64,000 nucleotides of DNA from Branchiostoma lanceolatum (GCF_035083965.1 NC_089722.1:43276697-43340696), one strand, 5' to 3'; numbered from the stretch's first letter, positions 9,393 to 20,241 are shown. The notes: generated by a model not told the origin, from the sequence alone. Made by a program: numbers and translations.

Positions 9393-10202
9393 TAGTGCTG
9401 CGTACCTAAATGTAACATCAGGTACAGGTACAGGTAGTGGTGCGGATCGAAACCCGAGTTTAGGTTTAGGTTCGGACTCGAGTCCAGAGGTTTAGGTTCA
9501 GGTCCGGACTTGAAAGTCCGGACCTGAACAACAATTTTGGAATATTTTTTCCGTGTTACATGTAACATTGCAAATTGGCAGATATTTTACATGTAATTTG
9601 AAAACTATATATACGGAATTATATACAGTCAGTAATTAACACAAAGGTTCAGTTATAAACACAAAAACAGCAATGTTTTCATATTTTTCTAGTGCAAATT
9701 TCACGATCTAAGGGAGGTTTAAGATGGTTTGAAACAAAAAGGAGTGTATAAGTGAGAGATTTTTTTTCAAGTCCGGACTTGTTTCCAGACGTTTAGGTTT
9801 TTTTGGACTTGAACCTAAACGTTTTACAAGTCCGGAACCGGTCCGGCCGGACCGATCCGCACCACTAGGTACAGGGGTTTAGGTACAGGTCCGGACCAGT
9901 ACCTGAACCATTTGAAAAACATGTGTTTTCCTGAACTTCTTCAGTGACAAAAACATATATAAACTGTTTTCAACTTGTCAGTATCTTTATTGGCCTTGCT
10001 ATCAAAACTACCGGCCTGCCTGAATTATCTGTTGCATATCAGTTACGCTGTTCCAATGTGTCACTTTGGTCACGTTTGGTGTTGCATGAGGTCAGGAGAT
10101 CAGTCACAAAATAAGCACATACTTGGAGTAAATTTATATCGGTACAGTACCGGTACTTCATGATCCGGTACTTTGGAACTGTACCGAATCAACGCAGCAC
10201 TA
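9393..10202. mobile_element. hAT-like non-autonomous DNA transposon (outer)
   Basis: Terminal inverted repeats TAGTGCTGCGT / ACGCAGCACTA, flanked by ATTCTTAG and CTTCTTAG (8 bp duplication, one mismatch). The TAG start and 8 bp duplication fit the hAT superfamily. The interior is rich in GGTACAGGTAC / GTACCGGTAC subterminal motifs and encodes nothing. It lies in the intron of the 7878 gene, where paralogs run uninterrupted. A diverged relative is at about 44455-44725. Confidence 0.8.
9435..9867. mobile_element. hAT-like element nested inside the outer hAT
   Basis: Perfect 15 bp terminal inverted repeats TAGTGGTGCGGATCG / CGATCCGCACCACTA with an exact 8 bp duplication GGTACAGG (9427-9434 and 9868-9875), taken from a subterminal motif of the host element. 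The interior is a dense set of TCCGGACTTG / CAAGTCCGGA and TTTAGGTT motifs and is non-coding. Confidence 0.88.
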
Positions 10203-10417
10203 CTTCTTAGAGGTTTTTTTCTTTAGCAAAAACGATCATTTTGTCTCCAAAGACTTCTTGACGTGTATTATAAAATTCGCCCCCCTCCCCCTCCTACAAT
10301 TTTCTCGCCCCGAAATGTCCTACATTTCGTTCCAATGCGGCCCATCTACCGTAGAAATGTCCTATAGCTCCTCTACTTCATGATAAGGCAGATATTTAGC
10401 ATAACTCAAGTTCTTAC

Positions 10418-10560
10418 CTGCTTCCAGTGTTGATTTTACCCTCACAAATACTGCAAGCGTCTTCTGGGCTTCTGGGCGAAGCAGCGGGTGAAAGGTGAAC
10501 TTAGTGTGGGGTGAAAGGTCACAATCTGTGCCTCGTTACCCAGTTAGTGTGCGATAAGTT
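10418..10560 (-). promoter_or_regulatory. Conserved 5' exon/promoter module, copy 2
   Basis: Donor AG|GTAAGAA at 10417-10418 on the minus strand and the same GCGGGTGAAAGGTGAACTTAG...GTGAAAGGTCA core as copy 1. It carries a short local duplication (cttctgggcttctgggc). It serves the 7878 gene. Confidence 0.7.
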
Positions 10561-11797
10561 CTGCCTACCTTGTAGCTAGGTGACCTTTATGTTTTCTTTG
10601 TTGTCTATTCTTACGTTGCTCATTTGTCATTCAAGACATGTCTCTTATACGCGGGATCTTACATGGAGATCTAAATAAACCAAACATGAACATTGTTTAG
10701 CATCTTTAACAGCCCTTAAAGATTGTCCCCGTGGCGCAAGAATTACCGAGTATGCCATGAAAGGATTTTAAAGGGCTGTTATCAAAATAAAGTTGATACT
10801 GACAAGAACAATGACTTACATATTTCACTCAAGCAAAAATGGAATGATACCTACATGTCCAAAAATCAGAATCTGTTCGAATATCAAACTTTTAACGTTG
10901 GCTTGTCAGAAACATTTTCAATGAACTGTGTTCTTACATATAGGCCACGAGAGCAGGTTCGTATAACGCAAGCTTACTTTGCAATTCTTAATTCTTACAA
11001 ACACTTCAAATAGTATATAATCATTAGCGTTCCAATATATAGTGTTCAGGTTACTGAAAAGAAACGTCACGGCATTAAACTTAATGCACACTTGTTAAAC
11101 TAAATCAGATCAACTCGTAGGATATCAGCACAAAATCAAGTGTCAGGTTAGCCTATATCAGAATTGACGTAAATAAGTTTGATACTTAGTTTTTAAAACC
11201 TCCTTATTCTAACACAGTACATCTTACAAAGCATGATCCTCTCATGTTCTAGCATTTCTTACGAAAACTATACAAAATGTCTAATGATATATATTGAGAG
11301 TTATCAGGACTTAAATGACTGTGTATCTCTGTTATATTGTATCTGACCCTGACCTCTTCCCGCATGACCTCAATGAAAAGCAGCCTTTGTGCCGATTTGA
11401 GCTTATCATGAATAAACAAAGGTTCAAACAAACAAACTACAGACCTAAAGTACTTGTTACAGAATAAGGAGATGTACAGATTTATCACATTACTGTAGGA
11501 AAAAAACGTTTTCAGTTCCGGTATAGCAGGAAATAATTTGTGAACTATCATAGGGTCATTCCAAGTGGGAATGCTGTAAGCAGGTCTCGACAAATAATAT
11601 TTCACAAATTAGGGACCTTAAACTTTGACCTTGGACCACAATGCATTGCGACTGAAGATGCTCAACCGGAACCGTGAAATGACCTATTCTCACACTAGGA
11701 CACATGTAGTGTTCTTACATCCATTTTCTTCTTTTCCATACACATGTATGTGTTGCTGGATAGCTTTTATTGTCCTGTACCTGCACTCCGTACACAA
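10561..11797. other. Intergenic DNA between promoter copy 2 and the 11798 locus
   Basis: No supported gene. The right half is alignable with the 3' flanks of other minus-strand genes (blocks like ccttaaactttgacc and gtgttcttacatcca). Open frames here are short and lack family features. Confidence 0.55.
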
Positions 11798-12272
11798 TTA
11801 CAGTTTTTTTAAAGTGTGTTTAGCTAGATGCAGAACTAAATGTGATTTTCGTGCTGCAGAATACTCACACTGGTCACACCTGTAGGGTTTTTCACCAGTA
11901 TGGGTTCTCATATGTATGACCAACTCAGTCTTTCTGACGCACCTGTACCCGCACTCCCCACACATGAAGGGTTTGTCACCCGTATGTGTGGCTAGATGTC
12001 TGTCCAAGCTCGATTTCTCTGCAGCAGAGTAGTCACACTGGTCATACTTGTACGGTTTTTCACCTGTATGAGTTCTCATATGTCTGGATAGGTTACGCTT
12101 GATGGCTGTCTTGTACCCGCACTCATCACATATGAAGGGTTTCTCGCCAGTGTGTTTGGCTAGATGTCTGTCCAAGGTAAATTTCTGTGCAGCAGAATAG
12201 TTGCATTTGTCACATTTGTAGGGTTTTTCACCAGTATGGGTTCTCATATGTTGGGGTAAGGCAGACTTCTTA
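11798..12272 (-). pseudogene. Out-of-frame C-terminal fingers of the 12797 gene
   Basis: Continues the finger array of the gene starting at 12797 but in another frame, after a 2-base loss inside finger 5 (near 12283-12290). It holds about half of finger 5 and fingers 6-10, ending in the ancestral-type terminus HLVLHLAKHTLKKL and a stop. Finger 8 has lost a ligand (YKYDQC). Without the frameshift the protein would have ten fingers. Confidence 0.8.
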
Positions 12273-12797
12273 CTAGTAGCTGTACCCACACTCGCCACAC
12301 ATGTAGGGCTTCTCACCGGTGTGTTTGGCTCGATGTTGGTCCAATGTAGCTTTATCTGCAGCAGAATAATCACACTGGTCACACTTGTGGGCTTTTTCTC
12401 CAGTATGAGTTTTCATGTGCCTGGAAAGGTTACTTTTGTGAGCTACCCTGTACCCGCACTCCCCACACATGTAGGGTTTCTGACCGGTGTGTGTGGCTAG
12501 ATGGCAGGCCAAGCTAGATTTGTCTGCAGCAGAATAATCACATTGGTCACACTTGTAGGGTTTTTCACCTGTATGGGTTCTTATATGTCTGGACAAGTTG
12601 GAGTTTTTGATAGTCCTGTACCCGCACTCGCCACATTTATAGGTTTTCTCATGATGAGCTTCTGGCTGATTGTCCAAACTGGTTTTGTTTCCTGTCGGCT
12701 GGTCTCCAACATTGTTTGTACCTCTGAATCCAGGAGTATGGCCAATACCGAAGTTCTGGGGAACAGCAGTAGGGGATCTATTACCTGCCTCTGCCAT
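12273..12797 (-). CDS. C2H2 zinc-finger protein, truncated to 4 fingers by frameshift
   Basis: 174 residues from the MAEA start at 12797: family N-terminus (SPTAVPQNFGIGHTPGFRG, with the second repeat eroded), then four complete fingers and a fifth ending GYSY and stop because two bases are missing relative to paralogs. The acceptor and intron start are present upstream, but the conserved 5' exon module is absent: only about 320 bp separate this gene from the end of the next one. Expression would need splicing from the module at 15352 or a new promoter. Likely non-functional or a short product. Confidence 0.65.
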   Translation of the reverse strand: MAEAGNRSPTAVPQNFGIGHTPGFRGTNNVGDQPTGNKTSLDNQPEAHHEKTYKCGECGYRTIKNSNLSRHIRTHTGEKPYKCDQCDYSAADKSSLACHLATHTGQKPYMCGECGYRVAHKSNLSRHMKTHTGEKAHKCDQCDYSAADKATLDQHRAKHTGEKPYMCGECGYSY

Positions 12798-13007
12798 GTC
12801 TAACCTAGTGGAAAAATTCAAAAAGATAAAACACATCAATTGAAAATATAATAACGGAAGAGTATAATTTTGTTATGTTGATACCCAAAAATGTGAGGTT
12901 GGTGCAACAATTTTACAGCCTCTACCCCGTTAATGACGTGTTTTTTTTAAATTTTTTTTTTTAGTTAACACCTCACCCACTTGTACTCCTATCTTCCTCC
13001 CCCCCTG

Positions 13008-13117
13008 TGGTCACACCTGTAGGATTTTTCACCAGTATTGGTTCTGATATGTTTGGCCAACTGAGCCTTTCTGATGTACCTGTACCCGCACTCCCCACAC
13101 ATGAAGGGTTTGTCACC
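13008..13117 (-). pseudogene. Relic finger after the stop of the 13118 gene
   Basis: Directly downstream of the stop the minus strand reads [20 protein letters not shown] with degraded linkers, ending in a C-run. One to two former fingers excluded by a new stop. Confidence 0.7.
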
Positions 13118-14365
13118 TCAATGTTTGGCTAGATGTCTGTCCAAGCTGGATTTCTGTGCAGCAGAATAGTCGCACTGGTCACACTTGTATGGTTTTTCAC
13201 CTGTATGGATTCTCATATGTTTGGATAAGTGACTCTTGTCAGCTGTCCTGTACTCACACTCCTCACAGATGTAGGGTTTCTCACCAGTGTGTTTGGCTAG
13301 ATGTCGGTCCAAGGAGGATTTATCTGCAGCGGAATAGTGACACTGGTCACACTTGAAGGGTTTTTCACCAGTATGAGTTCTCATATGTCTGGATAGGTTA
13401 CGCTTGATGGCTGTCTTGTGCCCGCACTCATCACACATGAAGGGTTTCTCACCAGTGTGTTTGGCTAGATGTCTGTCCAAGTTAAATTTCTGTGCAGCAG
13501 AATAGTTGCATTTGTCACACTTGTAGGGTTTTTCACCAGTATGAGTTCTCATATGTTTTGATAGGTTACGCTTGTCGGCTGTCCTGTACCCGCACTCTCC
13601 ACACATGAAGGGTTTCTCATCGGTGTGTGTGGCTAGATGTCGGTCCAAATGCTGTTTCTGTGCGGCGGAATAGTCACACTGGTCACACTTGTAGGGTTTC
13701 TCGCCAGTATGGATTCTCATATGCACGGATAGGCTACACGTGTCGGCTGTCCTATACCCGCACTCCCCGCACATGTAGGGTTTCTCACCAGTGTGTTTGG
13801 CTAGATGTCGGTCCAAGGTAGATTTTAGTGCAGCAGAATAGTCACACTGGTCACACTTGTAGGGTTTTTCACCAGTATGGGTTGTCATATGTCTGGATAG
13901 GCTAAGCCTGAGGCTTGTCCTGTACCCGCACTCCCCACACATGAAGGGTTTCTCACCAGTGTGTTTGGCTAGATGTCTGTCCAAATTGGATTTCTGTGCA
14001 GCGGAATAGTCACACTGGTCACATTTGTAAGGTTTTTCACCGGTATGGGTTCTAATATGTTCGGACAAGTGAAACTTTTGAGTTGTCCTGTACCCGCACT
14101 CCTCACACATATAGGGTTTTTCACCAGTATGTGTTCTTATATGTTGGGATAAGTGAGACTTTTTTGCTGTCCTGTAATCACACTCCCCACACATGTAGGG
14201 TTTTTCTTTATTATGTGCTTCTAGCTGATTGTCCAAACTGGTTTTGGTTGTTGTTTCCTTCTCTTTAATATTGCTTGCATCCTTGCCCAAGAAAACTCCG
14301 GTAGGCGATCCATCACAGAAGTTCTTGGGAACAGCAGTACGAGACCCATTATCTGCCCCTGCCAT
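13118..14365 (-). CDS. C2H2 zinc-finger protein, 13 fingers, intact
   Basis: 415 residues; start at the MAGA methionine at 14365, seven bases after the acceptor (tccattag). The N-terminal segment is a divergent version (SRTAVPKNFCDGSPTGVFLG, then KEKETTTKTSLDNQLEAHNKEKP) shared with the disrupted gene at 22852, so the two are closest relatives. Thirteen fingers keep all Cys/His ligands; the first two are both GYRT class and the rest alternate. The last finger ends at LAKH with no linker. The 5' exon is expected at 15352. Variable residues concentrate at helix positions -1, 2, 3 and 6, as expected for DNA-contacting fingers. Confidence 0.9.
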   Translation of the reverse strand: MAGADNGSRTAVPKNFCDGSPTGVFLGKDASNIKEKETTTKTSLDNQLEAHNKEKPYMCGECDYRTAKKSHLSQHIRTHTGEKPYMCEECGYRTTQKFHLSEHIRTHTGEKPYKCDQCDYSAAQKSNLDRHLAKHTGEKPFMCGECGYRTSLRLSLSRHMTTHTGEKPYKCDQCDYSAALKSTLDRHLAKHTGEKPYMCGECGYRTADTCSLSVHMRIHTGEKPYKCDQCDYSAAQKQHLDRHLATHTDEKPFMCGECGYRTADKRNLSKHMRTHTGEKPYKCDKCNYSAAQKFNLDRHLAKHTGEKPFMCDECGHKTAIKRNLSRHMRTHTGEKPFKCDQCHYSAADKSSLDRHLAKHTGEKPYICEECEYRTADKSHLSKHMRIHTGEKPYKCDQCDYSAAQKSSLDRHLAKH

Positions 14366-14372
14366 GTCTAAC

Positions 14373-15351
14373 CTAATGGACAAATAAATCTAATACGTGA
14401 AACACATAAATCGAAACATGATAAGTCAAGAGTGTATTTTGTGTCAATGTCCAATTTTTGCATTCTTTCTTGCATTCTGTGTGCATGTTATTTAGGAGTA
14501 CATGTACATTGTATAAATCATTTGTATAAATTGTACATTGTATAAATTATGATTAAAGATTATTTTTCTGCTGATACCAAAATGGGAAGCTGCTGCGGCG
14601 TCTTTCCACCACGCCTATCGTCATGACGTTAAAACTGACCCACTTGTACTGCCCTACACTTTCATTAACCTGCCATACAAACCATATTTGTAAAGTTGAC
14701 CACACATGCACGGGATTTTGTTTTTCAATCTCATGTTTTCTACAATATTTCTGCCTCATTTTGGTGTTTCTATAGCACCTTTCTTGGAGTCTATGTTACA
14801 AAAATGACTACTTTGTCTGGAAAGGGGGGACACCTAGACCCCATTGAAAGCCTTTCTTGGTGGGATTTTTGGTCAAATTTTGGCAATTCTGGGGTGAAAA
14901 TGACAGGTTAGACTTCATACTTTTAGAATGTGTTGCCAAAAACGACCTTTCTCCATCTTTTTGTCTTCCGGACCCCCATGAAATAGTGGGATGGTCGCGA
15001 GCGGGCCCTTATAAGGCAAATGGACTGACTCAAGTACCCTCGCTCGGGGGTGTTTCCCCGGAGAATAGTCGTACAGAAGCTCTCGCAATTCTGACAGGTT
15101 AGAATTTGAGGGTACGTTTTCTTGGTCAGAATCTTTGGTCCCTGAGATAATGACACCAAATTTCTCTCAACTTCGCCATAGGAATGCGTGTACTAGTATT
15201 ATTGGCCCAAACTAGCCCCCCTCCCCCTTCTGAATTTTCTCGTCCCGAAAATCTTATATTCCGTTCTGATGTGGCCAATACACCATAGAAATTATCTATA
15301 GCTCTTCAGCCCCATAATGAGGTAGATATCTAGTCTAAATCTAGCTCTTAC
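14373..15351 (-). other. 5' UTR intron of the 13118 gene
   Basis: About 1 kb. Contains an AT-rich segment with nested GTACATTGTATAAA motifs (14495-14550) and a block at about 14825-15130 (gaaagcctttcttgg ... ggtcgcgagcgggccc) also found in the introns of the genes at 17632 and 22852. No open frame of interest. Confidence 0.65.
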
Positions 15352-15500
15352 CTGCTTTAGTGTTGAGTTTTGCCCTGACAAAATCCTGCGTGCGTCCTCT
15401 ACCAAAGCGAAGCAACGGGTCAAAGGTGAACTCTGAGGGGGTTGAAAGGTCATATTTTGTGCCTGGTTACCCAGTTAGGGGGTGGAAATTTCTACCTACC
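15352..15500 (-). promoter_or_regulatory. Conserved 5' exon/promoter module, copy 3
   Basis: Donor AG|GTAAGAG, then the module in its diverged C/E form (GCAACGGGTCAAAGGTGAACT...GAAAGGTCATATTTTGTGCC). It serves the 13118 gene and perhaps, by longer splicing, the module-less gene at 12797. Confidence 0.65.
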
Positions 15501-16008
15501 ATTCTCTTGTCAGTTTGTTTTCAACTTCCGTTTTTGCCAAGAGAGGAATGTTATACTAAGGATTTATGTAATTCTGATGGAACTACCAACGGAGGCGGGT
15601 AGCATATTTTGTACACAAAAGTGTTTTTGCTTTTCATATTTTCTATGTATATCTGGTACACATTTTATGGTACACTTTGTACCTGCTACAATGGTCGCGC
15701 AATAAAGTTCTCTAAAGTTCTCTGTAATATACATCATGTATGCGTATGTATGTAAATCCTTCTGGTCTCTGTACACTTTTGTAACTTTTCGTCTTCAGCT
15801 GACTCCAAAAAAAAGTCAACCCCAGCTTGTCCAGATGTAGCAAACACTCGTAATAAGTGGTCTATCGTTAAAACAGTGTCAGTCATAGTTCACTGTCACA
15901 TGTACGTTTTCCCTATATTTCTACATGTATCTGCAATTAGCTCACGGGCAGGAACGTGCAATAGAACTTTCTTGTTAACGCGTAGTAGTAAATATAAACT
16001 ATTATCAC
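15501..16008. other. Upstream flank of promoter copy 3, duplicated at 26.1-26.6 kb
   Basis: No gene. Alignable block by block with the flank of promoter copy 5 (for example ggcgggtagcatattttgtacacaaaa and cgcgtagtagtaaatat at both). Confidence 0.6.
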
Positions 16009-16435
16009 ATAGCCAGGTGGCGTCGAACAATCAGAAGCCTCCATTGCTGATGACGCCATAACACACCCTTGATCATCATTCCTCTTATTATGTAGATGGG
16101 GAGGTTATCTTTTTGTTATCATTCGTATAATGTTTATCTGTTCCCCAAAATGTTTACTACCTACTATCAGATGCATCCTTGATAGTATAAGGGATCTATG
16201 CGTCATAGAGAAATTGTCTACTCTTATATGGTCAGTTTGGATAGGCTATATGATAATAACGTTAATAACGCCTCTTCCTCGGTGTATATGGTGTCATAAC
16301 GCCTGGCCATGTGCTATAACCACCTCATAAAACCACCTCGTTCGCTTCGCTAACTCTGGTTTTATTCTGTGGTTATAGCACATGGCCAGGCGTTATGACA
16401 CCATATACACCTCGGGGCGGGTCATTAATCCTTAA
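16009..16435. mobile_element. ~427 bp insertion with internal inverted repeat
   Basis: The paralogous block at about 26605 reads straight through, whereas here ATTATCA occurs on both sides (16002-16008 and 16436-16442), giving a target duplication of about 7-8 bp. Inside, 16281-16410 is a long inverted repeat (GGTGTATATGGTGTCATAAC ... GTTATGACACCATATACACC) around a short loop. No terminal inverted repeats are obvious and nothing is encoded, so the class is open. Confidence 0.6.
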
Positions 16436-16442
16436 TTATCAT

Positions 16443-17631
16443 GCGTCTGCTGATATGCAGACTACCAGCATAACAAGACCTTACACGCTGATATGTATGT
16501 AAATAGGTGTAACTATGTACGGCAAGTACAACAACATACATCTAATAAAAGTTAAAATGCAATGGAAACTTTCGTTTGATTATTTTTTATTATCATATTT
16601 ATTTTTGCTTGTCAGAATCAAATTAAATCAACTGTGATCTAATGTATCAGCCGCTTCATATAACATATAAAACAACAGGTATAGCATAACCATTAGTGTA
16701 CTAATATATAGTTTATACTGTATAGGTCAGTAAATAAATGATTTAATAAACATCACAGCCTCTAACTTTATGCATACGTTTCAATGAAGCAGAACATTTT
16801 GTCAGGATGTTAGCAAAAGGTCAGGCGTCAGGATACTAGTAGCCTATGTTAGATTGGACAGAAATAAGTTTGTTCATGAGTTTTAAAACTTATTCTTTAA
16901 AATTACAATACTTATAACAAACCTTGCTCCTCTCTATTGCAGGAGTCTTTGTCACAGCCATTAAGTACTTGGTAGAGACTAAGTAGATGTACAGATAATG
17001 TACAGTGTTATCATATTTGTAGAGATTCTCTTTTGTATGAATAAGTCTTCTCACAGTTCTGGCACAGCATATGATTGTTGGTAATAGAGTAGCTTAAGGT
17101 CCCTCCAAGCGAGAATGTTGAAAAATACGTCTTAACCAATAATTGTTAAAAAATAAGGGACCTTAAACCTTGACCTAAGACCACAATGCATCACGACTGC
17201 AGATGCGCACTCGAACCGTGAAATGGCTTATTCTTAGATACGGCGTAGATCTTACATCAATTTGTCTTTGTACCAAATACAGCAATGCTACCTGAATTAA
17301 GCATTGTATTGCCTTGTTGCAATGTTAAAAGATAACTTTCTATAGGATGTCAATACAAAATCAGGATAACTGTAAGGCGTTATGATAATTGACAGAATAA
17401 GTTTGTTGCTGTTTTAAAACATCCTTAATCTTGACATTAGAAGTGTTTTTAAGAACGTATACTCAACTCTGAGGCAGGATTCTTTGCCACACGACCAGAA
17501 CTGTGAAACGTCTTATTCACTCACTGGCGTTAAACACAATTAGCGTTCTTACACCCATTTCCCTTAGTTCCACATACATGTATGTATGGCTGGATAACTT
17601 CTATTGTCCTGTACCTGCACTCCATACACAA
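16443..17631. other. 3' flank of the 17632 gene with decayed fingers
   Basis: AT-rich DNA shared with other 3' flanks. Near 17020-17080 the minus strand shows the recurrent decayed finger (C..GTVRRLIH..E.LYKYD-like). No functional coding sequence. Confidence 0.55.
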
Positions 17632-19044
17632 TTACAGTTTTTTAGTGTGTTTAGCTAGATGCCGGACAAGATGTAATTTTCGAGCTGCAGAATACTCACA
17701 CTGGTCACACTTGTAGGGTTTTTCACCTGTATGGGTCCTCATATGAGTGCATAGGTTACACTTGTGAGCGGTCCTGTATCCGCACTTCCCACACATGTAG
17801 GGTTTTTCTACATGGCTCTCTAATGCGGATTTCTGTGCGGCGGAATAATCACACTGGTCACATTTGTACGGTTTTTCTCCTGTGTGAGTTCTCAGATGTT
17901 TGGACAAGTGAGACTTCCGAGTTGTCCTGTACCCGCACTCGCCACACATGTAGGGTTTTTCGCCAGTATGTTTTGCTAGATGGGTGTCCAATGTGGATTT
18001 CTGTGCTGCAGAATAATCACTCTGGTCACATTTGTAGGGTTTTTCACCTGTATGGGTTCTCATGTGTTTGGACAAGTGAGACTTCCGAGTTGTCCTGTGC
18101 CCGCACTCGCCACACATGTAGGGTTTTTCTCCTGTGTGAGTTCTCATATGTTTGGATAACTGGAGCTTTTGAGCTGTCCTGTATCCGCACTCCCCACACA
18201 TGAAGGGTTTCTCACCGGTGTGTTTGGCTAGATGTCTGTCCAATGTGGATTTCTGTGCAGCAGAATAGTCACACTGGTCACACTTGTAGGGTTTTTCACC
18301 TGTATGGGTTCTCATGTGTTTGGACAAGTGAGACTTCCGAGTTGTCCTGTGCCCGCACTCGCCACACATGTAGGGTTTTTCGCCAGTATGTTTGGCTAGA
18401 TGGCTGTTTAACTCGCCTTTCTGTGCAGCAGAATAATCACACTGGTCACACTTGTACGGGTTTTCACCTGTATGAGTTCTCATGTGTCTGGATAGATTAT
18501 GCTTGGTAGCTGCCCTGTACCCGCACTCATCACACATGAAGGGTTTTTCACCAGTATGGGTTCTCATATGCTTAGATAGGTGAGACCTGTTAGCTGTCCT
18601 GTACCCGCACTCTCCGCACATGTAGGGTTTCTCACCAGTGTGTCTGGCTCGATGTTGATCCAGATAATATTTCAGTGCAGCAGAATAGTCGCACTGATCA
18701 CACTTGAAGGGTTTTTCACCAGTATGGGTTTTTATATGTGCGGATAGGTTAAGCCTGTAAGCCGTCTTGTACCCGCACTCGCCACAAATGAAGGGTTTCT
18801 CACCAGTATGGACTCTCATATGTCTGGTTAGGTCACCCTTTCCTTTTGTCCTGTACTCACACTCCCCGCACATGTAGGGTTTCTCACCAGTATGTGCTTC
18901 TGGCTGACTGTCCAAACTGTCTTTGGCTCCTGTCGGCTGATCTTTAACACTGCTTGTACCTCCTTTCCCTAAAACCACAGTGGGAGACCCTTCACTGAAG
19001 GTCTGGGGAACAGCAGTAGGAGACCCATAACCTGCATCTGCCAT
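17632..19044 (-). CDS. C2H2 zinc-finger protein, 15 fingers
   Basis: 470 residues from the MADA start at 19044 (acceptor gttag seven bases upstream). N-terminus SPTAVPQTFSEGSPTVVLGK, then SVKDQPTGAKDSLDSQPEAHTG. Fifteen fingers and the ancestral terminus (EYSAARKLHLVRHLAKHTKKL). Two fingers are damaged without breaking the frame: finger 11 has Ser for its second Cys (CDQSDYS), and finger 13 has lost its last six residues including the second His (ESHVEKPYMC). Fingers 7-8 and 10-11 share near-identical sequence (GHRTTRKSHL), a sign of recent duplication or conversion. The 5' exon lies at 20242. Confidence 0.9.
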   Translation of the reverse strand: MADAGYGSPTAVPQTFSEGSPTVVLGKGGTSSVKDQPTGAKDSLDSQPEAHTGEKPYMCGECEYRTKGKGDLTRHMRVHTGEKPFICGECGYKTAYRLNLSAHIKTHTGEKPFKCDQCDYSAALKYYLDQHRARHTGEKPYMCGECGYRTANRSHLSKHMRTHTGEKPFMCDECGYRAATKHNLSRHMRTHTGENPYKCDQCDYSAAQKGELNSHLAKHTGEKPYMCGECGHRTTRKSHLSKHMRTHTGEKPYKCDQCDYSAAQKSTLDRHLAKHTGEKPFMCGECGYRTAQKLQLSKHMRTHTGEKPYMCGECGHRTTRKSHLSKHMRTHTGEKPYKCDQSDYSAAQKSTLDTHLAKHTGEKPYMCGECGYRTTRKSHLSKHLRTHTGEKPYKCDQCDYSAAQKSALESHVEKPYMCGKCGYRTAHKCNLCTHMRTHTGEKPYKCDQCEYSAARKLHLVRHLAKHTKKL

Positions 19045-19204
19045 GTCTACCCTAACGGACAAAAATTTGAAAGACATTAATAAAAAATATAATAATTGAA
19101 GAGTTCATTTTTTTCTGCTGGTACAAAAAATGTTGCTACAAGTTACAACAGTCCAGCCACCACTCCTATCGTAATGACGTTAAAACCTGGCCCAGTTGTA
19201 CTTG

Positions 19205-19420
19205 TTCCTTTAATACTCCCCCCGAAACCCCGAGTTCGATATCCCTGTGTGGCAGGCCAGGCTCACAGGGTCGGTGTGGGAAGCAGTGAAACAAAGAAGC
19301 AAGTAGAACAGTCTCCTGGCCCCCCGGGATTCAAACCCATGCCGAAACTGGGCAGCCAGATCACAGGCACGTACGCCTTAACCAACAGGCTAAAAGGTCT
19401 AGACCAGCTAGACCGGTGAG
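19205..19420 (-). mobile_element. tRNA-derived SINE
   Basis: The minus strand contains an RNA polymerase III-type A box (TAGCCTGTTGGTTAAGG, 19376-19392) and B box (GGTTTGAATCC, 19327-19337), as in a tRNA, followed by an unrelated tail. It lies in the intron of the 17632 gene and is missing from paralogous introns. The pieces between the boxes do not fold as a functional tRNA by eye. Boundaries are approximate. Confidence 0.65.
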
Positions 19421-19429
19421 TTTGGAGGC

Positions 19430-20241
19430 ACTTGAACCCCATTGTTAGAGCTTCAGGGGGGACGAGGGTATTAATTAGCGCAACAGTAAAGAGGACATAA
19501 AAACATTGAAAGCCTGTCTTGGTGGGATTTTTGGTGAAATCTTGGCAATTCTGGGGTGGGTATGACAGGTTAGACTTCATACTTGTAGTTGTAGAATATA
19601 TTGACAAAAAAACGACCTTTCTCAATCAATTTGTTTTCTCACCCCCCGCGAGATAGTGGAATGGTCGCGAGCGGGCCCTTTTAATGCAAATGGACTGACT
19701 CAAGTGCTCTGGCTCGGGGGGTTTCCCAGGAGAATAGCCGTATACTAGTATAGAAATTCTCATAATTCATTTAGATGACAGTCTACAGATCCGGTTAGAA
19801 TTTGGATTCCTGGGATAATGACAACTTATTTCTGTCAACTGCTTCAAAGGAATGAATGCATTATTGGCCCAAATTGTAGTACCCTAGTAATCCACCTTCA
19901 GTTTCGAAGTTTTCAGTTTTGAATCTGCTACTGGAACTAGTATACAAGCCATGTTTCTAAAGTTGCCCACGCATGAACGCATATTCTATCATTTAACACA
20001 TGTTTTCTATTGTACTTTAATGTCTCATTTTGGTTGTTCTATAGCACCATCCTTGTTGTTTTTCTAACAAAAAAATGTCTCGATACACGTAACGTGTGGT
20101 TTCGCCCCCCTCCCCCTCTCCAATTTTCTCACCCCGAAAAGCCTTACATTCCGTCCTAATGTGGCCCGTACACCATAGAAACGACCTATAGCTCCTCTGC
20201 TTTATGATAAGATAGATATTTAGCATAACTCAAGTTCTTAC
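19430..20241 (-). other. 5' UTR intron of the 17632 gene, conserved block
   Basis: Contains the block (gaaagcctgtcttggtggg ... atggtcgcgagcgggccc) common to the introns at 14.8-15.1 kb and 25.45-25.78 kb, and the C-rich/CACCCCGAAAA segment preceding the donor in all cluster members. Confidence 0.6.

Noticed and set aside
15564..15776. Short minus-strand frame in the flank of promoter copy 3
   Set aside because: The homologous block at 26.1-26.3 kb does not keep the frame.
19205..19420. A functional tRNA gene
   Set aside because: A and B boxes are present, but spacing and arms do not make a cloverleaf and there is no proper terminator; a SINE fits better.
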